In this document: positions 13,215-22,324 of the stretch, one piece after another
Layout: each line of letters begins with the position of its first letter
Numbering within the stretch: the first letter of the stretch is position 1
Assembly (NCBI GenBank): GCA_019828595.1
Contig: JAHQRK010000055.1
Span: forward strand, 1-64,000
DNA: 64,000 bases
Origin: Aphanomyces cochlioides
Taxonomy: Eukaryota; Oomycota; Saprolegniomycetes; Saprolegniales; Verrucalvaceae
Direction of reading: 5' to 3'
The notes under the pieces: model-generated
Database searches by the model: none
What the model saw: the letters and a program-made list of their open reading frames with translations, nothing else
What the model was told of the DNA's origin: nothing
Position numbers and translations under genes: made by a program

Positions 13215-14858
13215 CCACAGACCATTGTGATCTCAAGTTACAACTTGTCTACGTGCGTGGAAATGGGAGGCACAACGTTTCGACTTGGTGGCAAAGACTT
13301 CCTGGTTCCCAAATACTCGCGTTATGGCAACAACTACTACGTTACGTTCAACAAGGTCAGTCACCCTTCGATGGCCAAGGCAATTGTCAAGAAAATGGCT
13401 GTATTGACCAAGTCAGTGATAGCAGCATTCAACCCTACTGCTGGTCAGAACATCAAGTCGCCGCATTTGAGAGTCATTTTCAAGTCGTCTGCGCCTCCTG
13501 CAGTGCTGGTGCCAAAATCCGGCGACGCACTACGCGAAATCACCATTACGGATCCGTCGGGTCAGCCTTTTGTCGTCGTGTTTCAGCACAAGATCGCTGC
13601 TCTGAACAAGACATTGCCTCCGTCGATTGTTTCACGACGTGCAGAGGCCAAGGCTGAAAAAGCGAAGGCAAAAGCGGCCAAGGCAGCGGCAAAATCTCCT
13701 CCGTCAGGAGAAAAAGAACCTGAACATGATGGAGACGATCATGATCAAGACCCTGGAACAAATGCGGAAGGCAAGGCCGACTCAACTGAGGCATCTGAAG
13801 ATGGTCAAGATGAACAACCACAGCCAACAGCTCCTTCTCATGGCTCTGATGTCGATATGTCTGGTGACAGCGATCCCCCTAACAACAATGGACAAGACAA
13901 ACAACAAGAAGATGTGGAAATGTCTACCAACGAATCGCCCGCTCTTGCTCCACCAAGTGAGCAGCCCAAGAACTCGCTGGACCTTCAATTGGTAACGGGC
14001 TACCGGTCTGGACCAGCTCCAAAACGTACTTTGCCTTCGTCCCCACGTTTGGATCCCCTGCCGACATCCAACCGTTTTCATATCCTCGAAGAAGACGACG
14101 TGGAACTCTCGTTTGAAGACTTTGCAGTGCCTCGAATTGTATTGGAAGATTCAAGTGCGCCACGCCCGAAAAAGACCAAAGGCAAAGCGAAGAAACAACG
14201 ACTTAACAAGTCTGCTGCAGCCCACCTCGAATTGGCGAAGAAGATCATTCGAGACAAGAAAGTCGAAGGCAGTATCACCGAATGTCAACGCATTTTGCGA
14301 GATGATCCTCAGCTCGTTGCACATGCTATGTACGCACAAGATGAAGACCTCAGTTTGTTTCAGTCACTTGTTGCAACCAAGACTATTGAGCGCAAGATGG
14401 CTTTGTTAAAAGCTCAAGGCAAGCCTCACAACTACAAACATCACGTCAACTTCATGGCTCAATACAAGATTCACCCGTCAGAAATCTTGGAAGAATTGAC
14501 CACGGACATACCAGAGATCAAGCGCATCCTCTTTGCACTTGCTACGATTGACTTATTCCTCTCAAATCGGGCCCCAGACCTCTACACAAACTCGGAGGCA
14601 CTGACTGTTCTATTGAACCAAGAAGCAACAAGATTGCCTGACACCAACTGCTTGACGGACTGGTCGCTGTTTGCTTTGATCGAAAACTTCAGCGACAATC
14701 TCGAGAAGTTCACTTTGCCGGCTCCCGTCTTGTCGGCCATCTCGATGCTCAAAAGCATCACCAACAATTACCACATCGACGAGCTCTGTAGCAAAGCTCA
14801 CCACTCCATGAACGCCGACGAAATTGATCCCCTCGATTTGGAGGACGATCAACTCTAA
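13215..14858 (+). pseudogene. LINE ORF1 C-terminal part (copy C), 5'-truncated but open
   Basis: From the truncation point the family frame is uninterrupted to the normal stop at 14858, giving about 545 codons. It lacks the N-terminal region and its own start. It keeps the middle segment, the AKAEKAKAKAAKAAAK basic stretch, SNRFHILEEDD and the helical, Leu-rich C-terminal domain. An internal methionine could in principle initiate, but nothing suggests it is used. Confidence 0.85.
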
Positions 14859-14936
14859 GGCTTCTATCCCCTGCTTCAATCCATTTCAACCTCCCCTCTC
14901 ACCCCTCCATTCTACTCATTTTCATCTGTACTCGTG

Positions 14937-17900
14937 ATGATTGACAACAACTTCTCCGATGTCCCAACTGAACTCATGGACTGGGACCCACAAATCATCT
15001 CCCTCAACACCAATGGCTTCTCCAACAGTCATCGGTACATCCTCGACAAACTATCAAGTGTTCACGACGTTTCCTTTATCCAAGAAACCCGTTTCCGCAC
15101 GCCAAGTCTCCACGACCGTGTTGCGTTCCATTGGCAACGCATCACAAACCACGAAGGCTCTTTGTTCTTTGAAGAGCCTATTTACCCTGAAGTATCCACG
15201 TCGCCAGCCACTGGAGGTCTGGCTACGTTGATACATCCTCACTCTCCTTTGAAGAACGCCACTCAAGTCCCTCATGACAACCCAGTGCTTCGTGGTCGTT
15301 ATCTACAAGTGCGATGTACTCTGGGTCCACTGACAGTCGTTCTCCACAATATCTATGCGCCGGCAGCCTTCCAACAACGAGCAAGTTACTTCGAAGAATT
15401 GCCACGCGACTTTCCTCCACATGCGCTCCACATTGTTGGAGGAGATTTCAACTGCACTCTCAACAAAGATTTGGATTCGTTGAGACCCAGTACCTCCACC
15501 ATGGCCGGCACCCTTCAACTGGAACAATGGATGCACAGTTTGTCTCTGGTGGATCTGTTTCGCCGTCAAAACCCCGTGGCACGAGCCTTCACAAGTCCCA
15601 CACTCACCAACCGACTTGACTACATCTTTTGTTCGTCCACCTTGGCGGGTCTTCGTCATTGGAAGGCGACGCACATGCCACACGTTCCACAGGCTGACCA
15701 CGTGGCTTGTCGTATCATCTCAAAGCGTCAAACATTGCGCCATGGCTCTGGATCATGGAAAGTTCCAACTTGGCTACTTCGTCTACCACGAGCGGCCGAG
15801 ATTGTTCATGGATGTCTGGATCGATTTTTGGACAAGTCTCCAACATTCCACAATATCTCCAAGGCCTACGACATACTGGTCAATGATATCCGCTCCCAAC
15901 TCAAAGAATTCCATTCTCAACGATTGGAGAAACAACGTCTGCCGTTGAAGAAGTTAGCTGTCGAGATCGCTTCGCTTTTGCAAGTCCCCAACATGCGTCA
16001 AGATGCAGTGCTGGTGGATCGAGTGCGAGACCTTCAAAAGCAAATTCACGAGCTGCAAGATCGAGACAAGCAGTTTCGTCAAGACCAGGCGTTCCAACTT
16101 CACTTGTACAAAGCAGAGCGCTCGTCCAAGTTCCACTTCATGTCCCCTGTCCCTACCCCCTTGAAGAAGACAGTCTTCAAAGAGTTGGTGGATGTCAATG
16201 GAAATGTTGTCTCCAATCAACAAGGCATGTCTGACGTCCTGGTCGACTACTACAAGGACTTGTTTGCAGCTCCCGAGGTGCAGCGATCTGGAGACGAAGT
16301 GTCGTCATTTCTGACCCCATTGACTCGACACAAGCAACTGCCAGAGCAAGCCCAGAAAGAGCTGTCGGCTCCCTTGCGCGCCAACGAGTTCTATCATGCT
16401 ATTCGACACAGCAGTTCGAACTCAGCGCCAGGTCCCAACGCTCTGCCATTCGAAGTCCTCAAACTTGCACCTCACAAGTGGTCGTTGGTATTGGAGCTGC
16501 TATTCACACACCAGCTCCATTCTCACCCTCGCTTGACTCCCATGCAACTTGTCAGTACGCTGGTGTTGCTGCACAAGAAAGGCCCCAAGTCACAGGCCAA
16601 GAACTATCGGCCCATTAGCCTACTCAACACGGATGTGAAAATCCTGACGAGTATTCTGGCTTATCGACTCCAGCGCCACATTCGACACATCATCCACCCG
16701 GACCAGCAAGGCTTTATCCGTCGAAGCAATATCCAAACCAATATTGCACGACTGGATGACATGCTGCACCACATCAAACTACACAGTCCGTCCTCGATGG
16801 TGGCACTGCTTGACTTTGAGAAAGCTTTTGATCGCGTGGACCACGCGTACTTGCTCCGCGTCCTCCGTCACTATGGCTTTCCCGAAACCTTTGTTGACAT
16901 GGTTCGCGTACTGTACTCGGGCCGCAAGTCTCGCATCTTGGTGAACGGCTTCTTGTCCAAGCCAGTTCACATCTCACGCGGTGTGTTGCAAGGTGATCCA
17001 CTGTCGCCACTTCTGTTTGTGATCGCTTTGGAACCGATGTGCCAACTCCTACGGCAACACTCCAACTATGGCATCAAGTGTGGGGATCGCTACCACACTG
17101 GGAGTTACTTTGCCGACGACTCGCAACTCTATGCGGCAAATGAGACGTGCCTCCACCGGCAGCTTGCATTGGTTCAAACCTTTTGCGACAAGTCTGGTTT
17201 CCGACTCAACGTAGACAAGACCCAAATTCTGACCTACAGCCAGTTGAATGGGAACCTTGCCTCACTACAAGTTACTTCCGACAGTCCCGTGAAGGCTCTT
17301 GGTATCTTGGTTGCGCCCAATCTTTCTCCATTGGCACGTTTCAATTACGTGTTTGAGAAGTTTGTGGCTCGCTTGTCTTTGTGGCTCTACAAGGCTCGAA
17401 CCATGGCCGGAAAAGTCACTATCCTGCACAGCATATGTCTGCCTGTGTTATGGTACCAACTGGCTTTTGTCCCTGCCGACAAAGACCTGGCCAAAAAGAT
17501 CGACAAGGCCATGCTTCAATTTATGCATGGTGAAGAAATCAACCCATCCTCCTCTGTCCATGGCCTCCGTTTGATCAAAAAGGAGATCATATTCATGCCG
17601 AAGAAGTCCGGTGGCTTAGGCCTGCACCATGCACTTGCTTTATGGCAACAACACAACCGCTCTGTCATGATCAGATGCATTCAAGCCATCACCACCCCAC
17701 CCCGCAAGTCTGCCATGTCCGCCTGGATTACGCCGGGCTATACTCTCCTCGAGAAGGCTTTTCATCCATGGGGTTCCCCCCGAGATCTCCTCTTGGCAAA
17801 TGGCTCTTCTGCATTCATCAGACAACTGTACAAGAATCCCAATATCACTCCAATGTGGAAAGCCTTATTGAGTAGCTGGTTTGAATCCCGCTGGACTCCG

Positions 17901-18992
17901 TACGGCTGTCCAAATCACATCTCATCTTTGGATGTTCCCCTTTGGCACAACTCGTATCTGCCTGGACTCGAAGACCTATACGATCAGTGCTCTACATCGA
18001 CGCAAGACCAAGCCAATGTATTAGCTTCGCTTCACATCACGAAGTTGTCGCATTTGTTGACTCCGTGTCAGCGAGTTTGGCCAGCTTCGATCTTGTTCGA
18101 CAAAATCAACCGTGCCTGCCGCCAAGCCAATTTTGTCCCTCCAACGAAACAATGGATCTCAATCTTGGTGACCAAGTTATCACGATTGTTTGAGATTGTT
18201 TCTGAAGAGGATGCTCCCGTGTTCCACTTGCCGACGCCAAGCTCTGAATGGATGGAATGGCACTGGATGATTCACCCTGACTCGAGTCCGATCTTGTTGG
18301 CGCTTGCGACTTCGAAATCGGCTAAGATCAGAGCTTCTCCAGCTGTCAGCTCGTCCATTCTTCCTACCAAGCATCTCAACCTGCCATCCAACTTTTACGA
18401 AGACCCCAAGCGCCTTACCCAACTTGCCGCCTTCCTCCAACCCGACCACATTCTCCCTCGATATGGAGAGTTCATTTTCAAGACCCTTCTCCGCGCCAAC
18501 GCCATGCAATATCTGTTTCAGTACCAAGACCCCAAGCCGACGTGTGTCTTCTGTCGTGTCAATGAGACGTACGAGCATTTCCTGTTCTCTTGTGGATATG
18601 GTCAATCTGTTTGGTATTCCTTCAAGACAATCCAGCGACTGCTCGAGTGTTCCTTTCCGTCCACGTGTCTGGAAATGTTCTACGAGACGCCCAAGCCGTC
18701 CGATGGATACTACATCCGTGGCTATCTGAAGATCTGGCCGATTGTCCGAGCCTGCGTGTATTATCAAATATGGCTCCAACGTGCCGATCGCACCTTTCGA
18801 CCCGACCTCACAGCGAAGAGTCCGATGGAAGTTGCCATTCATGCTGCCTCTTTGATCAAGCTACATCTACAACAGCTCCTGGTTGATCTCCCTCTCAAGA
18901 AGGGATACACCAAGGTATTCAATGTGCTCAAGCATCTATCTTCGGACCCCTGGTTACGTCAACACGCCATTCCTGACAGCGTCGTTTCATGA
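14937..18992 (+). CDS. LINE ORF2: AP endonuclease + reverse transcriptase + CCHC zinc motif (copy C, intact)
   Basis: This is an intact 1351-aa ORF2. I start at the ATG at 14937; a GTG just before it is in frame but unlikely in a eukaryote. The endonuclease (about 1-260) has N24-G27, E50 in QETR, GGDFN at 168-172, RLDY at 226-229 and D254-H255, all expected catalytic positions of AP-type nucleases. A Lys/Arg/Gln-rich, probably coiled linker follows (about 310-390). The RT (about 480-800) has SAPGPNALP, YRPISLL, DFEKAFD from D626, GVLQGDPLSPLLF and FADD at 725-728. A zinc motif CX2CX7HX4C uses C1203, C1206, H1214 and C1219. No RNase H domain is seen. By family, the protein nicks target DNA and copies element RNA there. 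Copy K carries the only other full-length open ORF2 here. Confidence 0.95.
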   Translation: MIDNNFSDVPTELMDWDPQIISLNTNGFSNSHRYILDKLSSVHDVSFIQETRFRTPSLHDRVAFHWQRITNHEGSLFFEEPIYPEVSTSPATGGLATLIHPHSPLKNATQVPHDNPVLRGRYLQVRCTLGPLTVVLHNIYAPAAFQQRASYFEELPRDFPPHALHIVGGDFNCTLNKDLDSLRPSTSTMAGTLQLEQWMHSLSLVDLFRRQNPVARAFTSPTLTNRLDYIFCSSTLAGLRHWKATHMPHVPQADHVACRIISKRQTLRHGSGSWKVPTWLLRLPRAAEIVHGCLDRFLDKSPTFHNISKAYDILVNDIRSQLKEFHSQRLEKQRLPLKKLAVEIASLLQVPNMRQDAVLVDRVRDLQKQIHELQDRDKQFRQDQAFQLHLYKAERSSKFHFMSPVPTPLKKTVFKELVDVNGNVVSNQQGMSDVLVDYYKDLFAAPEVQRSGDEVSSFLTPLTRHKQLPEQAQKELSAPLRANEFYHAIRHSSSNSAPGPNALPFEVLKLAPHKWSLVLELLFTHQLHSHPRLTPMQLVSTLVLLHKKGPKSQAKNYRPISLLNTDVKILTSILAYRLQRHIRHIIHPDQQGFIRRSNIQTNIARLDDMLHHIKLHSPSSMVALLDFEKAFDRVDHAYLLRVLRHYGFPETFVDMVRVLYSGRKSRILVNGFLSKPVHISRGVLQGDPLSPLLFVIALEPMCQLLRQHSNYGIKCGDRYHTGSYFADDSQLYAANETCLHRQLALVQTFCDKSGFRLNVDKTQILTYSQLNGNLASLQVTSDSPVKALGILVAPNLSPLARFNYVFEKFVARLSLWLYKARTMAGKVTILHSICLPVLWYQLAFVPADKDLAKKIDKAMLQFMHGEEINPSSSVHGLRLIKKEIIFMPKKSGGLGLHHALALWQQHNRSVMIRCIQAITTPPRKSAMSAWITPGYTLLEKAFHPWGSPRDLLLANGSSAFIRQLYKNPNITPMWKALLSSWFESRWTPYGCPNHISSLDVPLWHNSYLPGLEDLYDQCSTSTQDQANVLASLHITKLSHLLTPCQRVWPASILFDKINRACRQANFVPPTKQWISILVTKLSRLFEIVSEEDAPVFHLPTPSSEWMEWHWMIHPDSSPILLALATSKSAKIRASPAVSSSILPTKHLNLPSNFYEDPKRLTQLAAFLQPDHILPRYGEFIFKTLLRANAMQYLFQYQDPKPTCVFCRVNETYEHFLFSCGYGQSVWYSFKTIQRLLECSFPSTCLEMFYETPKPSDGYYIRGYLKIWPIVRACVYYQIWLQRADRTFRPDLTAKSPMEVAIHAASLIKLHLQQLLVDLPLKKGYTKVFNVLKHLSSDPWLRQHAIPDSVVS

Positions 18993-19012
18993 GTGAGCTG
19001 ACGGCTCACTCA
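18990..19012 (+). promoter_or_regulatory. 3' UTR hairpin enclosing the ORF2 stop codon
   Basis: The 9-base arm tgagtgagc (18990-18998) begins with the ORF2 TGA stop. It is perfectly complementary to gctcactca (19004-19012), with the loop tgacg between. Copies E and H have the same perfect hairpin. Copies A, B and L have lost two bases of the distal arm and keep a 6-bp stem, and K has one stem mismatch. A stem-loop near the 3' end is a known recognition element for some LINE reverse transcriptases. That role here is inference. Confidence 0.65.
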
Positions 19013-19138
19013 CTTCATCTCCTGTTCAATGACCACTTTGCCATATTCTGTTTTCCAAGTTCTATTTATACAGTACGAGGCAAATTAGTAAGTCATTAGG
19101 GCCTTTGCTCAAAAATAAGGTTAATACAACTCATTTAA
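18993..19138 (+). other. LINE 3' UTR and terminus without poly(A)
   Basis: This 146-base 3' UTR is nearly identical in all copies that reach it. It contains the stop-codon hairpin, then gtacgaggcaaatt (complementary to the element's own 5' end), then the closing stretch ending ctcatttaa. There is no poly(A) or simple-repeat tail, so the RT probably recognises sequence or structure rather than poly(A). Confidence 0.8.
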
Positions 19139-19864
19139 CCAATGACGAAGACCCGCCAAGGTGGACGAACAAAAGATGTAGTCAAGTCGGTTGGTGAGTG
19201 TGGGACTTGTGAAGGTTCTTGCCACGGGGTTTTGACGGCGAAACAGATCCACCAGAGACAAACTGTGCATCCATTGTTCCAGTTGAAGGGTGCCGGCCAT
19301 GGTGGAGGTACTGGGTCTCAACGAATCCAAATCTTTGTTGAGAGTGCAGTTGAAATCTCCTCCAACAATGTGGAGCGCATGTGGAGGAAAGTCGCGTGGC
19401 AATTCTTCGAAGTAACTTGCTCGTTGTTGGAAGGCTGCCGGCGCATAGATATTGTGGAGAACGACTGTCAGTGGACCCAGAGTACATCGCACTTGTAGAT
19501 AACGACCACGAAGCACTGGGTTGTCATGAGGGACTTGAGTGGCGTTCTTCAAAGGAGAGTGAGGATGTATCAACGTAGCCAGACCTCCAGTGGCTGGCGA
19601 CGTGGATACTTCAGGGTAAATAGGCTCTTCAAAGAACAAAGAGCCTTCGTGGTTTGTGATGCGTTGCCAATGGAACGCAACACGGTCGTGGAGACTTGGC
19701 GTGCGGAAACGGGTTTCTTGGATAAAGGAAACGTCGTGAACACTTGATAGTTTGTCGAGGATGTACCGATGACTGTTGGAGAAGCCATTGGTGTTGAGGG
19801 AGATGATTTGTGGGTCCCAGTCCACGAGTTCAGTTGGGACATCGGAGAAGTTGTTGTCAATCAT
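19139..19864 (-). pseudogene. LINE ORF2 N-terminal fragment, endonuclease domain (copy D)
   Basis: The ATG is at 19864 on the minus strand. About 242 codons are open and include NTNG, QETR, GGDFN and RLDYIF. The fragment ends in LRHW where the C copy is inserted and lacks the DH motif, so the nuclease domain is incomplete. The frame runs six codons into the 3' tail of copy C before stopping at 19121. Confidence 0.88.
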
Positions 19865-19942
19865 CACGAGTACAGATGAAAATGAGTAGAATGGAGGGGT
19901 CAGAGGGGAGGTTGAAATGGATTGAAGCAGGGGATAGAAGCC

Positions 19943-22260
19943 TTAGAGTTGATCGTCCTCCAAATCGAGGGGATCAATTTCGTCGGCGTTCATGGAGTGG
20001 TGAGCTTTGCTACAGAGCTCGTCGATGTGGTAATTGTTGGTGATGCTTTTGAGCATCGAGATGGCCGACAAGACGGGAGCCGGCAAAGTGAACTTCTCGA
20101 GATTGTCGCTGAAGTTTTCGATCAAAGCAAACAGCGACCAGTCCGTCAAGCAGTTGGTGTCAGGCAATCTTGTTGCTTCTTGGTTCAATAGAACAGTCAG
20201 TGCCTCCGAGTTTGTGTAGAGGTCTGGGGCCCGATTTGAGAGGAATAAGTCAATCGTAGCAAGTGCAAAGAGGATGCGCTTGATCTCTGGTATGTCCGTG
20301 GTCAATTCTTCCAAGATTTCTGACGGGTGAATCTTGTATTGAGCCATGAAGTTGACGTGATGTTTGTAGTTGTGAGGCTTGCCTTGAGCTTTTAACAAAG
20401 CCATCTTGCGCTCAATAGTCTTGGTTGCAACAAGTGACTGAAACAAACTGAGGTCTTCATCTTGTGCGTACATAGCATGTGCAACGAGCTGAGGATCATC
20501 TCGCAAAATGCGTTGACATTCGGTGATACTGCCTTCGACTTTCTTGTCTCGAATGATCTTCTTCGCCAATTCGAGGTGGGCTGCAGCAGACTTGTTAAGT
20601 CGTTGTTTCTTCGCTTTGCCTTTGGTCTTTTTCGGGCGTGGCGCACTTGAATCTTCCAATACAATTCGAGGCACTGCAAAGTCTTCAAACGAGAGTTCCA
20701 CGTCGTCTTCTTCGAGGATATGAAAACGGTTGGATGTCGGCAGGGGATCCAAACGTGGGGACGAAGGCAAAGTACGTTTTGGAGCTGGTCCAGACCGGTA
20801 GCCCGTTACCAATTGAAGGTCCAGCGAGTTCTTGGGCTGCTCACTTGGTGGAGCAAGAGCGGGCGATTCGTTGGTAGACATTTCCACATCTTCTTGTTGT
20901 TTGTCTTGTCCATTGTTGTTAGGGGGATCGCTGTCACCAGACATATCGACATCAGAGCCATGAGAAGGAGCTGTTGGCTGTGGTTGTTCATCTTGACGAT
21001 CTCCAGATGCCTCAGTTGAGTCGGCCTCGCCTTCCGCATTTGTTCCAGGGTCTTGATCATGATCGTCTCCATCATGTTCAGGTTCTTTTTCTCCTGACGG
21101 AGGAGATTTTGCCGCTGCCTTGGCCGCTTTTGCCTTCGCTTTTTCAGCCTTGGCCTCTGCACGTCGTGAAACAATCGACGGAGGCAATGTCTTGTTCAGA
21201 GCAGCGATCTTGTGCTGAAACACGACGACAAAAGGCTGACCCGACGGATCCGTAATGGTGATTTCGCGTAGTGCGTCGCCGGATTTTGGCACCAGCACTG
21301 CAGGAGGCGCAGACGACTTGAAAATGACTCTCAAATGCGGCGACTTGATGTTCTGACCAGCAGTAGGGTTGAATGCTGCTATCACTGACTTGGTCAATGC
21401 AGCCATTTTCTTGACAATTGCCTTGGCCATCGAAGGGTGACTGACCTTGTTGAACGTAACGTAGTAGTTGTTGCCATAACGCGAGTATTTGGGAACCAGG
21501 AAGTCTTTGCCACCAAGTCGAAACGTTGTGCCTCCCATTTCCACGCACGTAGACAAGTTGTAACTTGAGATCACAATGGTCTGTGGGTTCTTCTTGTGGA
21601 TCAAAATGTTCGGAAATTTGGAGCCCCATAACGAACCAGGATTTTCCTTGACAAATTGATCGCAGATGACTTTTTCGGACCAGTCCTTGTAGCCTTCGCC
21701 CAACTTGACTGTGAGCTCGTACACTTGGGACTGGGGGGTGAGCAAAATGTTTTCAATGAAGGCGTCCATGTCACCAGAGTCTTTGTAGAATGCGTCCGCC
21801 ATGGCCTCGCATCGCGCAATATCGTCATCGGCAATAGCATGAGCACCAGTGTTGCGATGTTTCGCGCCTTTGGGGGCATTGCCTTGCTTGGAATCTTTCT
21901 TGGACGAAGCTGAATCCTTGCCGGGAGTCTTTTGCATCCATGGATTGGCCTTTTCAGCGTTTTGTTGCTCTTGATCGCCTTGTATTTTGTCTGCCGCGGT
22001 AGGAGGATCAACAGCGCCATTTCCTTGAGCAACGGATTTGTCGACAATGTCTTGATTTGACTGGTCATTGTCATTGTTTGTCGATTGTTCCTCTTGATTA
22101 ACTTCTCCAGGAGTATCACACGGCTTCGCTTGGCCGTTAATGTCGCCTGACCCATCCACCTCCGAGTGAATTTGAGTATTTCCCTCGTCGGTTAAGGCCT
22201 CGGTTTCAGTAGAATCCTTCCCCTCGGCGTCTCCAGAGACCATATCCACGTCCTCTTGAG
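19943..22260 (-). pseudogene. LINE ORF1 codons ~246 to end (copy D), open but lacking its N-terminus
   Basis: About 772 codons are open to the normal stop at 19943. The N-terminal ~245 codons of the same gene are in fragment F at 29643-30378, on the far side of copy E. The uninterrupted frame shows that the element was still coding when E inserted. Reading upstream of 22260 on this strand enters the 5' UTR of E in antisense, so an apparent start there is an artefact of the junction. Confidence 0.87.
22246..22260. repeat. 15-bp target-site duplication, left copy, of LINE copy E
   Basis: The sequence ccacgtcctcttgag lies immediately left of the 5' end of E and recurs at 29643-29657 immediately right of its 3' end. 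In the inverted host element it is a single ORF1 sequence (codons for QEDV), so the duplication arose when E inserted. Confidence 0.92.
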
Positions 22261-22324
22261 AAAACTTCCGAATTTGCCTCGTACCCCTCAAGTCAAGAAG
22301 TTATCAAGTGCCGCCGCGCTCAAA
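22261..22324 (+). promoter_or_regulatory. LINE 5' UTR
   Basis: The 64 bases ahead of the ORF1 ATG are shared with G, H, J and K (from cttccg or nearby) and, inverted, with F and I (from gaattt). This conservation marks the real 5' end of the element. Bases 22271-22284 (aatttgcctcgtac) are complementary to the 3' UTR. I see no TATA-like box; an internal promoter is expected for a LINE but cannot be pinpointed. Confidence 0.7.

Larger units (their letters stand above)
13215..19138 (+). mobile_element. LINE copy C, 5'-truncated, ORF2 intact
   Basis: The 5' boundary is the ccacagacc site in ORF1, abutting copy B. The 3' boundary is ctcatttaa at 19138. Its right flank begins ccaatgacg and is minus-strand ORF2 sequence (fragment D), so the A-B-C cluster sits inside the endonuclease region of an inverted older copy. 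The matching left half of that host copy must lie upstream of base 1. Confidence 0.93.
19139..22260 (-). mobile_element. LINE fragment D (inverted), internal part of a copy split by A-B-C and by E
   Basis: Reading the minus strand from 22260, this covers ORF1 from codon ~246 to its stop and ORF2 to codon ~241. It is cut at 19139 by the 3' end of copy C and at 22260 by the 5' end of copy E. Fragment F continues it on the other side of E, sharing the 15-bp sequence ccacgtcctcttgag. D and F are therefore one minus-strand element interrupted by two later insertions. Confidence 0.93.

Noticed and set aside
19943..22291. Start of the minus-strand ORF1 upstream of 22260 (MRGTRQIRKF...)
   Set aside because: Those first residues are the antisense of the 5' UTR of copy E; the true N-terminus of this ORF is in fragment F.
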